A program made the translations under genes and the position numbers. The notes under the pieces are model-generated. The model was given only the letters and a program-made list of their open reading frames with translations. It had not been told where the DNA came from and made no database searches. 64,000 bases of DNA from Bradyrhizobium sp. 170 (lineage in GTDB: Bacteria > Pseudomonadota > Alphaproteobacteria > Rhizobiales > Xanthobacteraceae): the NCBI RefSeq assembly GCF_023101085.1, contig NZ_CP064703.1, positions 2,170,001 to 2,234,000 on the forward strand. The letters run 5' to 3'. This document shows, piece after piece, positions 40,646 through 50,864 of this stretch. Each line of letters begins with the position of its first letter. The first letter of the stretch is position 1.

Positions 40646-41215
40646 ATGGGAGATGTCAGCGAATCCATAATAAGAGTTCTGCGGCGCTTGCTAAGAGCAT
40701 TTCGGTCGCTTTTCGATTTCGTAATTTGGCTCGTCGTTATCGGCCTCATCACGACCGGGGTGAACCAATTCTTTTCGTTGATCACCACGGGACGACTGCT
40801 TACATCCGACGACACTCGTCATTGCTGGCAACTTGTTTTGTTCGGAGCATGATTTCGCAAGGCCCGCATGGATAATACCGGGCGGTATGGTGCTGTCTCT
40901 CGCGTGCCTAGCTCTGGTGCTGGCTCTGTCGAGTGCGGCCCTATGCGATCGAAGGCCATCGGCACGAGTTTACGGCCTGGTAACCGAGCGGATTTTTAAC
41001 CTCGTATACAGCCTTCTTTGCGGCCTGTTCGCCTTGCAGGTTGCGGCGTACCTGCTGGTGATTTGTTATGCGCAAGTGTGGGTGATACGCGATCCTTTTT
41101 CACCGGACTGCTTCGCGATGTGGTCGCTGCAGTGTTTTATCTGATATTTGCCCTGGGCGCCTTCGCGTTGAGCGCGCGAATGATTTACGAACTGGTCATT
41201 AGGGCACGTCCTTAA
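40646..41215 (+). pseudogene. Frameshifted membrane protein
   Basis: Three hydrophobic pieces in successive frames: FDFVIWLVVIGLITTGVNQF, then GGMVLSLACLALVLALSSAA with LVYSLLCGLFALQVAAYLLV, then AVFYLIFALGAFALSARMIY. Joined they make a protein of about 180 residues with four or five spans. At least two indels break it. Its position directly before a metallophosphoesterase relic suggests a former membrane-plus-phosphoesterase pair. Family unknown. Confidence 0.55.
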
Positions 41216-41287
41216 GCATCCGGATATTGATCTCCTTCATCAGAGATAGGCGATCAACGCCGTCGCTCCCGCCAGGCCGATGCATCT

Positions 41288-42172
41288 GGCGGTATCCTTG
41301 TGATCTCCGACCTGCATCTGACCGCCCCCGGCGAAGGAACGTTGCAAGGCGCCAAGGATTCGCAACCTGCTCTGAACTTTATGCTTGAAGCGATCACCCG
41401 AACTCGACCCCGGATCATACTGTGCTGCGGCGACGCAACCGATACAGGCGCCGCCGAGGCTTGGTTGCGACTGGAATCGGAAGTGAAGAAGATGGACCCG
41501 CCGTTCGTGTGCGTCCCCTTGAAATCATGACTATCATTTCAAGAAAATGAGACGCGAGGCTCGGGGAGTCGTGCCCTATCTGGCGGAGCTATTCTTATTG
41601 AAGAGCTTGTTCGGCAACAGCTCCTATCGGCATGAGGAAGTGCTAAACCATCTAAACCGGCTGTCTGCGAACCCGATAAGGCTTTTCGGCGTTCATCAGC
41701 GGCGCAAATTGGGGCGTTGACATCCTGATTCTTGACAGCAATCAGAGGCCGTCTAACTCCCCCATCACCAATGCGCTCGGCCTTGTCGGGACTGCCCAGT
41801 TGGCCGCGGCAAGAAAACTACTCGCGGAAAATCGATGCAGCTCGCAACCGCTCCTCGTGCTTGTGCACCATCACATAGATCCCTCCGGCGAGTATTGGCC
41901 GCGCCGCGAGGATGTTTTTGCGTTGCCTGGACGCAGATAGCGTTTTGAAGTTGGCCCAAGACAACAAGCCCTCAATCATTCTTCACGGGCACTTGCATAT
42001 GCCGTACGTGTGTTCGGATCCGGTGGACATCGTGTCGTGCGGCTCTGCGCTTTTTGGCCCCGAAGGACCACTCAAGGATCAGCTTCGTGATGGCCCTTCC
42101 GCGTTTGTGCTGTTTGTCGAGGGCGATCAGGTGCAAGTCCGCTGTTATCAACAGGATAAGAGAGAGATATAG
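41288..42172 (+). pseudogene. Metallophosphoesterase, frameshifted
   Basis: Starts with the calcineurin-type signature LVISDLHLTAPGEGT, then IILCCGDATDTGAAEAWLRL. After a stop near 41528 the sense continues in other frames (VDILILDSNQRPSNSP; LLVLVHHHIDPSGEYWPRRE) and finally IILHGHLHMPYVCSDPVDIV, where GHLH is the last metal motif. All metal-binding blocks are in order, so a complete enzyme once existed. At least three frameshifts inactivate it. Confidence 0.85.
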
Positions 42173-42179
42173 CTCTCGC

Positions 42180-42434
42180 ACAACGTTGCACCGTAGGCGG
42201 GTTTGAGATTGTGAAAACTAGGGGAAAGATAGCGGCCTTTAAATCCTCGAAAGCACAAAGCTCTTCAGAAAGGCGCATCTCGACATATTGGCGCTCAGGC
42301 TCGGTCAGCTGAGCTTCAAGTAACCTGCGATAGTAGTGGATGCGGTTGCGATGAGTGCGCATGGCTGCCAAATCTTCGCTGATCATCGTCGGACTCGTAT
42401 TCTGAACGCGTTCAAGGCATGACTCCGCGTGCAT
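42180..42434 (-). CDS. Small helical hypothetical protein, tentative
   Basis: The conserved-looking core is MRTHRNRIHYYRRLLEAQLT then EPERQYVEMRLSEELCAFED, a style common among short Bradyrhizobium proteins. No clear ribosome site, and the frame continues past the core into the phosphoesterase relic (to 42072), as if the original stop had been lost. The start could be 42434, 42386 or 42362. Confidence 0.35.
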
Positions 42435-42990
42435 TGTCTAGGGTAGAGAATAGGTAATCCCCGAGATCGCTTTAAGAGTATGTTTCTGCGCGACCTTCAC
42501 ATTGTGTCTGTGGTGCATCACTTTCGTACTTAACGTACCAAAGAAAGACGTGCTGAACGTACCAAGAAAGATTTCCGCGGATGAGCGAAGGACGATGTGG
42601 AAGCCATTGCGCGACTTCTCCGGAAACGGTTCTAAAACCATACATTGACCGACTCCCCGAAAGTACTACTCGCTCAACGCAATATCTCATTGCAACGATT
42701 GCGCGAGACTGGATCAAGAGACGAACCTCTTCACAAGTGCTCACCTATTCAATCCGCCTCAAGTGCCGGTGTGCAGCATGCGCCTGGTGTTCGACATCAG
42801 ACGCGCGGCTTGTTTCAACAACCACCGGTCTTGTTGCAAAGACGACAGCGCCCCCAAAACCCGCAGGGAATGCGCGTCGCGTCCGCTGGCATAGATCCTA
42901 CACCCCATAAGCGGCGTCGAAGCGGCGCTCATAACGTCGGCCATTCGGCCCGTTGCCAGGTGGCGCGCGCGTTGTGTGTTGGGAGTTGAT
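42435..42990. other. No gene recognised
   Basis: Contains near-direct repeats AACGTACCAA(A)GAAAG at about 42531-42576. No supported coding frame. Confidence 0.45.
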
Positions 42991-44709
42991 ATGCGATCTG
43001 AACTTCTCTTTTGGGGGGCCGCAGCAACTGCGGTCGTAGTAAGCGGCGCTGTCAATTCGGCGGATCTCAGGCCGGCAGTAAAGGCTCGACCGGCACTGTG
43101 GCGCTGGACCGGAGGATATATCGGCGGCCACGTCGGCGGGGGGCTCCGGCTTGACTTCGTTCAGTGATCCCTACGGTCCGTCAATTTACGGCGATGTCGT
43201 CGATACGCCTGTGTTCCTCGCCGGAGGTCAGATCGGCTACGATTGGCAGGGGGACCGCTGGGTTTTTGGCCTTGAGTTGGATGCCAGTGGCGCCGTCTCG
43301 GACGGTACAAATACCTGTCTTGCCTTCTCCCCCATTGTTGTGATGGCGACCTGCACGGCAGGTCCAAACGGCTTTGTCACAGGGACCACTCGTGCGGGTT
43401 ACGCTTTTGGCCCTCAGGGCCATACGCTGGCCTACGTCAAAGGAGGCGTCGCTTGGCAAAACAATCGCGGCGAAATCGCCAATAACAACGAATTTAGAGA
43501 AGGGAACTTTGCGGGCTTCCCGCGGGGGCAACGCAGTTCGATTGCGGTCGTTTCGGTGGGACCGTCGGTGTCGGCCTTGAGCAAGCGCTCACGGCCGCTT
43601 GGTCCGTCAAATTTGAGTACGACTACATGGGGTTTGGCGGGCCGGATGTGGCGACCCCTTCTACCGTGCAGGTTCCGCCTTTTGCAATCGTCCCAGCCAA
43701 CACAAGCAGCTTATCTAGCAATTATCACATCGGAAAGGTCGGTCTGAACTATCGTTTTGGCATGGATCCGAGGGCGCCGGAATGGTCCGATGCGCTCCTG
43801 TACCCGACAAGCGCGACCGCCAAAGCGGCGCCTTTTGCATATATGCGATTGGTCACTCGAAGGCGGCTCACGGCTCTGGCTCAGCCGGGGAAAATTCCAA
43901 TGGGACTACATTCTTGCGCCCCTGATGCCTGGAGATGCCGGCACTCCTAGTTCAAGGCTCACGTATGATGGGCTGGACGGAGTTTCCGGCGAATTGTTCG
44001 GACGTCTTGACAGTCCCTGGGAGGCTTCCTGAAGAGCAATGTTGGCATCGGGCGCTTCAACAAAGGAAAGATGAACGATGAGGATTCGAGCGTCGGCTAC
44101 CGCGAAGCCTACAGCAACACGATATCAGGCCAGGCGAACGGAAAATTCATGTACTACACGGCCGATGCCGGTTACGATTTCCTGCGCGGCAGCACCTACA
44201 AGGTGGGCGCATTTGTGAGATGGATCTATTATGGCCAGAAGTCCGACTCGGTAGGATGCGTGCAGACCGTCTCGCCGTATCCATGCTTGACGCCGAGTGA
44301 CAGAAGGCTCATAGGCAGCCAAGACACCGATTGGAACGCGCCGCGCATAGGCCTCAGCGCCGAGACCATGTTGCTTGAGCGCTGGCGCGTGAGCGTCGAC
44401 GCGGCTTACCTGCCGTGGACGGATTTCAGTGGTCGCGACCACCATCTCCCTTCGCCAGAGAACAACTTTCTACGATCATCGCGGACGCTGGCGGGGGCGT
44501 CCAATTGGAAGGAATCATCCTACATCATCACTAAGAATCTCAGCGTTGGCGTTGGCGGCCGATATTGGGCAATGTGCACCAAGAAGGACAGCAATGCCAC
44601 CTTCGTCTGCTGCGGCGGCACGGATACCCTAATTCAGGGGCCTTCTCTCGCGAAGTACAGCATGGAGCGATGGGGCACGTTTTTCCAGGCTTCCTATAAG
44701 CGTGAGATG
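42991..44709 (+). pseudogene. Outer-membrane beta-barrel protein, frameshifted
   Basis: Starts at ATG 42991 after GGGAGTTGAT with a signal peptide (LLFWGAAATAVVVSGAVNSA). The first barrel resembles Omp25/Omp31-type proteins: WTGGYIGGHVGG, AGGQIGYDWQGDRWVFGLEL, GTVGVGLEQALTAAWSVKFE and HIGKVGLNYRF. A second, omptin-like region follows: DAGYDFLRGSTYKVGAFVRW, WNAPRIGLSAETMLLERWRV, VDAAYLPWTDFSGRDHHL and YSMERWGTFFQASYKR. Frameshifts occur near 43146, 43540, 43850, 44030 and 44480. This two-barrel architecture is, from memory, seen in Bradyrhizobium. It is not functional here. Confidence 0.75.
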
Positions 44710-45059
44710 GATGCCAGAAATAGCGCTGCAAGCTTTAGGGCCATTCAAGCCCGAAAGCTTGCATCGATTCACGAAGGTAAGGGCCAGGTCCGCGGCACTG
44801 GTGCACGTCATGCCAAGGCGATCTTCGATCTCAGAGCACCGCCGGGCTTGAGACGTCACTATCTCGCCATTCGGAGGTCGATTCTTCCGCCGCAGCCAAC
44901 TCCTAATCATTGGACAGCTTTATTTCGAGGCATACGAAAAGCAGGTGTGTCGAAAACCGATCATGAATAAGCGACACCTCCGTTTTTGTCGCTGCTCGGC
45001 CATAACGCCACACGATGCGCGGCATGCCTTGCCGACGCTCCAAAAGATCGGCGGTGGTG
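44710..45059. other. No gene recognised
   Basis: The frame running through here is a read-through of the outer-membrane relic and has no further similarity I can see. Confidence 0.45.
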
Positions 45060-45974
45060 ATGCCTTTTATCGCGTCAGGTGGAATGAAGCTCTACTTTGA
45101 AGAGTACGGTCGCGGCTATCCAATCGTTTTCGTTCATGAGTTTGAATCGGATCTGCACAGCTGGGAAGCACAAATCCGCTATTTTTCCCGTAGCTATAGA
45201 TGTATCGCCTACAATGCGCGGGGATATCCGCCGAGCGACGTTCCCGATAATCCAGCCGCGTACGGTTGGGAGTTCGCCGTCCATGACATTGATGCCGTTA
45301 TGCGCGGTCTATCAATCAGTCGAGCCCACGTGGTTGGATCGAGCATGGGTGCCTTTGCATCTCTGCTTTTTGGTTTGTGGTACCGCCAAGGGGCCAGTGC
45401 GATCGTTGCAGCCGGAGCAGGATTAGGATCTCCAGCGTCGAATCGGGAAAGTTGGTCAAGAAGCGCGACGGTTTTGGCGCGCACATTGACGGCACGAGGT
45501 ATCGATGCCATGGCCGAGAAAATGGCGGGCCACTCCACGCGCATTCGACTGAAGCACAAAGACCTCAAGGGCTGGCAACAGTTTGGGGGGCGATTAAAGC
45601 AGCATTCTGCACGCGGGATGTCCAATACTCTGGTTCAGCGCCAAGCCGTGCGACCGTCCTTGTACGACTTCCGAGATCAATTTTCAAACATACCGTTACC
45701 GGTGCTGCTCGCGGTGGGCGACGAAGACACGGCATGTCTTGAAACCAGCTTGATGCTCAAATCCACGTTTTCGTCCGCCGGCATTTGGGTCTGCCCCAAT
45801 ACGGGCCATGCCATCAACCTCGAAGAGCCTGCGGCATTCAATGCGCATGTTGAAGGTTTCTTCAGCTCCGTAGAGCGAGGAAGCTGGGGTCATCTCGATC
45901 GGCGGAAACAGTCCGTCTCAAGCCATGAGAAGTCTACAGCCGCTCGATTGATTTTCGACGGAGCGCTTCCATGA
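45060..45974 (+). CDS. Alpha/beta-fold hydrolase
   Basis: 304 residues from ATG 45060 (MPFIASGGMKLYFEEYGRGY). An upstream ATG at 45015 adds 15 basic residues and has no better ribosome site. The nucleophile elbow is GSSMG within HVVGSSMGAFASLLFG, the acid is likely the Asp of LLAVGDEDTACLE, and the His lies in NTGHAINLEEP. The region around FVHEFESDLHSW forms the oxyanion hole. The family contains esterases and lactonases, so acyl-homoserine lactone degradation is conceivable beside LuxI but unproven. Its stop overlaps the next start as ATGA. Confidence 0.85.
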   Translation: MPFIASGGMKLYFEEYGRGYPIVFVHEFESDLHSWEAQIRYFSRSYRCIAYNARGYPPSDVPDNPAAYGWEFAVHDIDAVMRGLSISRAHVVGSSMGAFASLLFGLWYRQGASAIVAAGAGLGSPASNRESWSRSATVLARTLTARGIDAMAEKMAGHSTRIRLKHKDLKGWQQFGGRLKQHSARGMSNTLVQRQAVRPSLYDFRDQFSNIPLPVLLAVGDEDTACLETSLMLKSTFSSAGIWVCPNTGHAINLEEPAAFNAHVEGFFSSVERGSWGHLDRRKQSVSSHEKSTAARLIFDGALP

Positions 45975-47830
45975 AGCCCTGCATCGGTGTCTATCTTTCG
46001 GAGCCGGTCGCCGCGCGGCTCGCAGTCGCAGCAAAAAGTCCAGGGGCGACCAAATCGGCGATCGTTGAGGCTGCGCTCGCTCATTTCCTCGACCCTGATC
46101 GTAACATCAAAGAGGCCTCAATTGATCGGCGGCTGAGCGCCATACACCGGAACCTCGAACAGCTTCATGACGATGTGCGAATGGTAAGCGAGACTGTTGC
46201 GCTTCAGGCTCGATTTCTTCTCGCGGTCACGCCGCCGCTTGCAGCTGCCGACCAACCTAACGCTTGTACCCTCGGGCTCGCGCGCTTCGACGAATTTGCT
46301 ACCCAGGTGACAAGGCGGGTTAACCTAGGAACTTCCCTTATAAAGGAGACAATCGAGCGGGTAAATTCGACTGAGCGGGAGCATGTTGCAACAGAACCGG
46401 TGGGGCCAGAAGCGCTGACGCGCTCAACACACCCGGAACAGAAGGCCGGTGCAACGACTGTCGCCGGCAACAAACCACAAACCCCGCATTCTGCCGGAGG
46501 GGCATGGTGCGAGCACGAACCCGATTCAAGAGCCGAGCAAACAATCCGTGGCGCGATATCGCGGTTCGCTTTGCCGCCCTGGCGTGCGACGGCGCAACAG
46601 CGGTCACGAGCCTTCAACGCAGATTGGCTTTTAATCTTTCGCGTGTTCTTGCCGTTCGTCGCTGCTTACTACCTTTCTTTTCTCTTTCGTAACATCAATG
46701 CGACGATAGCTGGGCCGCTAACTTTCGAGTTTGGTTTGGGTGCCGATGAACTTGGTCTCCTGACGTCCATCTACTTCCTGACCTTTGCGGCGGCCCAGAT
46801 TCCTATCGGGATATTGTTGGACCGATACGGCCCACGACGAATCCAGAGTGTCGTGCTTTTGGCAGCCGCCGCCGGCGCAGCGCTGTTTGCCATCGCTGAC
46901 AACGTTTTGCTTCTTCTTCTCGGCAGGGCGTTGATCGGTCTCGGCGTTTCCGCAGCATTGATGGCCGGATTGAAAGCGGTCGTTCTCTGGTTTCCCGCCG
47001 AGCAGGTCCCAATGCTCAATGGCCTTATGGTCATGCTGGCTGCACTTGGCGGCGTGACGGGGACATTGCCGGCCGAATACCTGCTCGTTTCGGTCGGCTG
47101 GCGGGGATTGTTTGAACTCTTAGCCATCGCATCGGCTGGATGTGCGCTTGCAATTTTCCTTGTCGTGCCAGAGGCCACGGGCTCATTGGCAGCGAAGGGG
47201 ACCACCATTGGACTGAGAATGATTTATGCTGATCCTCGCTTCTGGCGTTTGGCGCCCCTATCTGCGAGCTGCATTGGTACCGCTTGGGCGCTACAGGGAT
47301 TGTGGGCTGCCCAGTGGTTCTCGGATGTGGAGGGCCTGGACCGGTCGGGATTGCTTCGCAATCTGTTTGCCATGGCAATTGCATTGAGTGCGGGCGCCCT
47401 GGTGCTAGGGGTTGCGGCTCAGAAGCTCCGGCGATACGGGATAGGACCACAGGCGCTCTTGGGCTCGGTCGCAATTCTGTTTTTCGCTGCCCAACTGGCA
47501 ATAATCCTGCGAGCCCCTCTGCCATCATCCGCTCCGTGGATCATCATCGCTGCTGCCGGCGCTGCAACCGTCCTTAGCGGCGCGATTCTGTTCGATTTCT
47601 TCCCCAAAGAGCTTGGTGGACGTGCGAATGCGGCGCTTAACGTCTTTCACATCGGTTACGCGTTTGTGGTCCAGTCTCTTCTCGGTTTCGTGTTTCAGCA
47701 TTGGACGCCTGAGCATGGCCATTACCCGGAAGTTGCTTACCAGACCGCCTTTGCAGTGAACCTTGCAGTTCAGGTTGGCGCATGGTTCTGGTTTATTACA
47801 CGTGTGCCTGGGACGAAGCAGCTGCGCTAG
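45971..47830 (+). CDS. CopG-type regulator fused to an MFS transporter
   Basis: 619 residues. Residues 1 to about 135 match the CopG-family protein that usually sits between traG and trbB in rhizobial conjugation clusters: GVYLSEPVAARLAVAAKSPG, then TKSAIVEAALAHFLDPD and FLLAVTPPLAAAD. After a low-complexity linker (about 136-215) comes a complete major-facilitator transporter: FLPFVAAYYLSFLFRNINAT, LLTSIYFLTFAAAQIPIGIL with LDRYGPRR, and spans up to residue 612. No frame break is visible, so one protein with a cytosolic regulator-like head is possible. More likely it arose by deletion joining two genes. It overlaps the hydrolase gene by four bases. The transported substrate is unknown. Confidence 0.8.
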   Translation: MKPCIGVYLSEPVAARLAVAAKSPGATKSAIVEAALAHFLDPDRNIKEASIDRRLSAIHRNLEQLHDDVRMVSETVALQARFLLAVTPPLAAADQPNACTLGLARFDEFATQVTRRVNLGTSLIKETIERVNSTEREHVATEPVGPEALTRSTHPEQKAGATTVAGNKPQTPHSAGGAWCEHEPDSRAEQTIRGAISRFALPPWRATAQQRSRAFNADWLLIFRVFLPFVAAYYLSFLFRNINATIAGPLTFEFGLGADELGLLTSIYFLTFAAAQIPIGILLDRYGPRRIQSVVLLAAAAGAALFAIADNVLLLLLGRALIGLGVSAALMAGLKAVVLWFPAEQVPMLNGLMVMLAALGGVTGTLPAEYLLVSVGWRGLFELLAIASAGCALAIFLVVPEATGSLAAKGTTIGLRMIYADPRFWRLAPLSASCIGTAWALQGLWAAQWFSDVEGLDRSGLLRNLFAMAIALSAGALVLGVAAQKLRRYGIGPQALLGSVAILFFAAQLAIILRAPLPSSAPWIIIAAAGAATVLSGAILFDFFPKELGGRANAALNVFHIGYAFVVQSLLGFVFQHWTPEHGHYPEVAYQTAFAVNLAVQVGAWFWFITRVPGTKQLR

Positions 47831-47988
47831 GAGCAAGGACTAGCGCCGGTGCGCCTCCAACTCGGCCGCGCGGCATCGTGGGACATATCTGTATCGGTCG
47901 GTAGATCGCGCGACCTGTTGCCGGACAGCTCCTTTGCCGAACGCGCTCAGGAAAGTACGGCTAGTGTGTTCAAGATGGTAGAGCCGGA

Positions 47989-48717
47989 ATGAGCCGGGTC
48001 GAAAGCATCTTCCAGGAATTCATTGATAGTATCCAGACCGCAGTCAACGTGGATGAATTCGAGCGTGTCGCAACACGACTCACACAGCAGCTCGGCTTTC
48101 AGCGATTTGCCTATCTGCGCCTGACCGGCGACGCGCCAACGTTGATTTCGTCCTATCCCAAATCCTGGACCAGCCGCTATTTCCAGCTTGGATATCAGCA
48201 GCTTGACCCTGTGGTGCGCCGCGCGCGTGTCGAGCACGCATTGTTCAGTTGGGGAGGAGGGGGCTCAGCCCCGGTCGGAAATCGCGAGCAGCGCCGCTTC
48301 TTCGATGAAGCGGCGACCTTCGGCATTAGGTCAGGCGTCACTGTGCCGATCAGGGGCGGATTTGGACGGATGGCTGCATTTACGCTGGCGACGGACGACC
48401 GCGACGTTCACCTGGAGCGGCTCGTGGCCGACTGGAAGGGCCTCGTACAACTCGCTGGGGTGTATTTTCATAGTCATGTCTCCAGCAAACTTGCTGTACC
48501 CTCCACCGATAAACGTTCCGGAACTGAACTTACTCAGCGCGAGCGTCAATGCCTTGCATGGACCGCACAGGGAAAAAGCGTCGCGGATATCGCGGTGCTG
48601 GTCCAGATTGCGCCGCGCACGGTAGTTTTTCATCTTGAGAACGCTCGCCGCAAGCTCGGTGCAGCATCTATTGCCCAGTGCGTCGCCGAGGCCTTGCGAC
48701 GCGGTTTGTTGTCGTAA
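47989..48717 (+). CDS. LuxR-family autoinducer-responsive regulator
   Basis: 242 residues. The N-terminal autoinducer-binding domain is recognisable (GFQRFAYLRL, SYPKSWTSRYFQLGYQQLDP, then FFDEAATFGIRSGVTVPIRG), with the Trp, Tyr, Asp and Pro positions of the family kept. The C-terminal GerE helix-turn-helix reads LTQRERQCLAWTAQGKSVAD then RTVVFHLENARRKLGAASIA. It should activate luxI through the lux-box-like site at 48836. It lies 194 bp upstream of luxI in the same direction, the arrangement of island quorum circuits that control ICE transfer. Confidence 0.9.
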   Translation: MSRVESIFQEFIDSIQTAVNVDEFERVATRLTQQLGFQRFAYLRLTGDAPTLISSYPKSWTSRYFQLGYQQLDPVVRRARVEHALFSWGGGGSAPVGNREQRRFFDEAATFGIRSGVTVPIRGGFGRMAAFTLATDDRDVHLERLVADWKGLVQLAGVYFHSHVSSKLAVPSTDKRSGTELTQRERQCLAWTAQGKSVADIAVLVQIAPRTVVFHLENARRKLGAASIAQCVAEALRRGLLS

Positions 48718-48835
48718 TCATCCACACCCTCCCATTTCGCAAGATGCAAAACAGACCTGGCGCGGTTGTCACGCCGTTCATTATTTATTGTACTCTGTCC
48801 AAAAAGATCTAGCGAAATCAAGCTGAACCAGACCC

Positions 48836-48855
48836 ACCTGTAAAATCTAACAGGC
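48836..48855 (+). promoter_or_regulatory. lux-box-like operator before luxI
   Basis: ACCTGTAAAATCTAACAGGC, a 20-bp imperfect palindrome whose half-sites ACCTGT and ACAGGC nearly equal those of the classical lux box (ACCTGTAGGATCGTACAGGT). It ends 55 bp before the luxI ATG, a fitting place for LuxR activation. Confidence 0.75.
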
Positions 48856-48910
48856 GATTAGAAAGTTCCTTTCTGGTCTTGAGGCCTCCTGATAATTTCG
48901 GGAGATTGGC

Positions 48911-49549
48911 ATGCATGCCCTTGGACTTCACGCACCTCAATTTGGTCGGCATCTGGACTTGCTCGCGGCGATGTATCGGCTGCGGCGCCGTGTCTTCATG
49001 GACAGGCTCGACTGGTCCGTGTCCGTCTCAGGTGAATTTGAGCTCGATGTGTATGACACGCTCGGGCCGACTTATCTCATTCTGATGTCAGACGGCGGAG
49101 AGCCGGTTGGTTCGGTTCGTCTGCTTCCGACCATGGGACCGACCATGTTGGCCGACACCTTTCCCGTCCTGCTCGGCGGGACCCTCGCGCCGCAGGACGA
49201 AAGAATTCTCGAAAGCTCGCGCTTTTGCGTCGACACTAGGCTTATCACCGAGCAGGCCGCCAATAGTCTCAACCGCGCCACGCTTATCCTTTTCGCCGCG
49301 ATGATAGAGGCGGCACGCGGCGCGAGCGCAGACAACATCGTGACAGTCACCGATACGCGTATGGAGCGCATTCTCCGGCGAGCAGGCTGGCCATTGAGAC
49401 GGATCGCTGCGCCACAGCAGGTCGGATCGACGATGGCCGTTGCCGGGTTTCTCGACACGTCCGAACAAGCGCTTCACAGGATGTACGAACGAGCCGCCGT
49501 CAGCGGTCCTGTGCTTCTCTCACCCGATCCTGTCAACGCGGCCGCCTGA
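48911..49549 (+). CDS. LuxI-type acyl-homoserine lactone synthase
   Basis: 212 residues from ATG 48911 with GGGAG 7 nt upstream. Family residues are visible: the Arg-x-x-Val-Phe-x-x-x-Leu-x-Trp block (RRRVFMDRLDW), the Asp pair in ELDVYDTLGPTYLI, SVRLLPT, and the Glu of ILESSRFCVD. It makes an acyl-homoserine lactone from S-adenosylmethionine and an acyl donor. Which acyl chain cannot be read. It is probably autoregulated by the LuxR protein encoded just upstream, and it precedes an isochorismatase-like gene in the same direction. Confidence 0.9.
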   Translation: MHALGLHAPQFGRHLDLLAAMYRLRRRVFMDRLDWSVSVSGEFELDVYDTLGPTYLILMSDGGEPVGSVRLLPTMGPTMLADTFPVLLGGTLAPQDERILESSRFCVDTRLITEQAANSLNRATLILFAAMIEAARGASADNIVTVTDTRMERILRRAGWPLRRIAAPQQVGSTMAVAGFLDTSEQALHRMYERAAVSGPVLLSPDPVNAAA

Positions 49550-49592
49550 CCGCACGCGCCTCTTGAGCCCGGAAAAGGTGATTGGCACGCAA

Positions 49593-50129
49593 ATGTTCGC
49601 AGACCCACGACATAGTCATGTGGTGTTGATTAATCTGTCGCGCGGCAAGACGCCAATTTCGGCCGGTCTTGCCGCGCGTCACAGCAGCTTCTCACTACTG
49701 CACACAGGCTTAGAGATGTTCGCCGTCCCGTTGACGGTTATCGGCGAATGCCAACCGGCCGGGATTGACGTTCGTCAGCAACTCACCCAGCCGATGATGC
49801 AGCTGGACGTCGACCCCCTTTCCATTTGGCGGGATCGCCGGTTCACAGACAATCTGGCTTCAGCCCAAACCGGTATCATTTTCTATGGAGGAAGTTGGCT
49901 CGAAGAGGAAATCTTTATTGCCGCCCTGCAAACGGCCGAGCGGGGATATGACGTACGCTTGCTTTCGGACCTCACCGCAGCGCGTGTTGACAGGGACCGA
50001 TCTCTCGTTCTGAATCGACTTGCGCTTCACGGCATCTTGCCGACGACGGTGAGACAGATGCTGCTGGAATGGGCGGTGTGTCTGGACGATGCGCTTTTGA
50101 AACAAAAGGTTCAGCAGCTTTTGTTGTGA
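49593..50129 (+). CDS. Isochorismatase-like protein without catalytic Cys
   Basis: 178 residues from ATG 49593. GTG 49578 is also possible, and GGAAAAGG lies upstream. The Rossmann-like fold of cysteine hydrolases is seen in SHVVLINLSRG, GIIFYGGSWLEEEIFIAALQ and TAERGYDVRLLSDLTAARVD. At the site of the usual catalytic Cys (motif like TDVCV) it has LEEEI, and the first-strand Asp is Asn. It is therefore unlikely to hydrolyse in the normal way, and may bind a ligand or protein. It lies 44 bp after luxI and is probably co-regulated. Confidence 0.7.
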   Translation: MFADPRHSHVVLINLSRGKTPISAGLAARHSSFSLLHTGLEMFAVPLTVIGECQPAGIDVRQQLTQPMMQLDVDPLSIWRDRRFTDNLASAQTGIIFYGGSWLEEEIFIAALQTAERGYDVRLLSDLTAARVDRDRSLVLNRLALHGILPTTVRQMLLEWAVCLDDALLKQKVQQLLL

Positions 50130-50864
50130 GATGGCCTCAACCTCGGGCGCCTTCGCTCCGACAGCCGCGCTCGCGCGGACTGAGGCCGCGAGGTCCTTGC
50201 GGCTTCGATCCCTGACGCTGATACGGAGCGTGGCGGCGGCTAGGCATCCGTCCGACACCTTCTTTCGATCGGGATGACAAGCAAGACCTTGCCTGAGCTG
50301 AAACTAAGTCGCCGGAAAATCAAGTTTCTTCATGAGCACGACGTCTGCTACGGTGATCTTATCGCCTAGCTGCTCGACGACGATCCTGGACGTCCTGGGA
50401 TGGCAATTTCTCGACTGTGCGCTGTCACCTTTACAGCAACGTATTCGGGAAAACGGATGGCCAGTATTCCGCGGCCGATCCGTTGGTGCGCTCTCCACCG
50501 GGACCGTTGACGGATTTCGAACGCGTCATGGCAAGCCCCTGCAGGCTGCGCGACTCCACAACTGCGTCAGGAAGTGCCTGAAGGATGCTGAGCTTTCTCA
50601 TAGCAGCTCGCCTGCAGTGTCTTCTGTCGACGGTTTGATGATGATGGCCAGGAGTGCCATGGCATTGACCCACGGCGAGCCGCAGCCGACACCTCGCCGC
50701 AAGCTCGCAAAGCGCTAAAGATCGTAGGCTAGACTGCTACCTCCGGCGCGGTGGCGATTCCGGTTCATGCGTCCGATGCAAGTTAGTGCGTGCGATGCGT
50801 CCAGCTCGGCGATGGCCGTTTGCAAACTGGCACTGGCCGCATCGCGAGGCGGTGCCGTGAGCCC
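50130..50864. other. No gene recognised
   Basis: Frames on both strands look like shadows. The frame at 50332-50718 has no domain or ribosome site. Confidence 0.45.

Noticed and set aside
50332..50718. 128-aa plus-strand frame
   Set aside because: No ribosome site, no domain, and composition like non-coding DNA.
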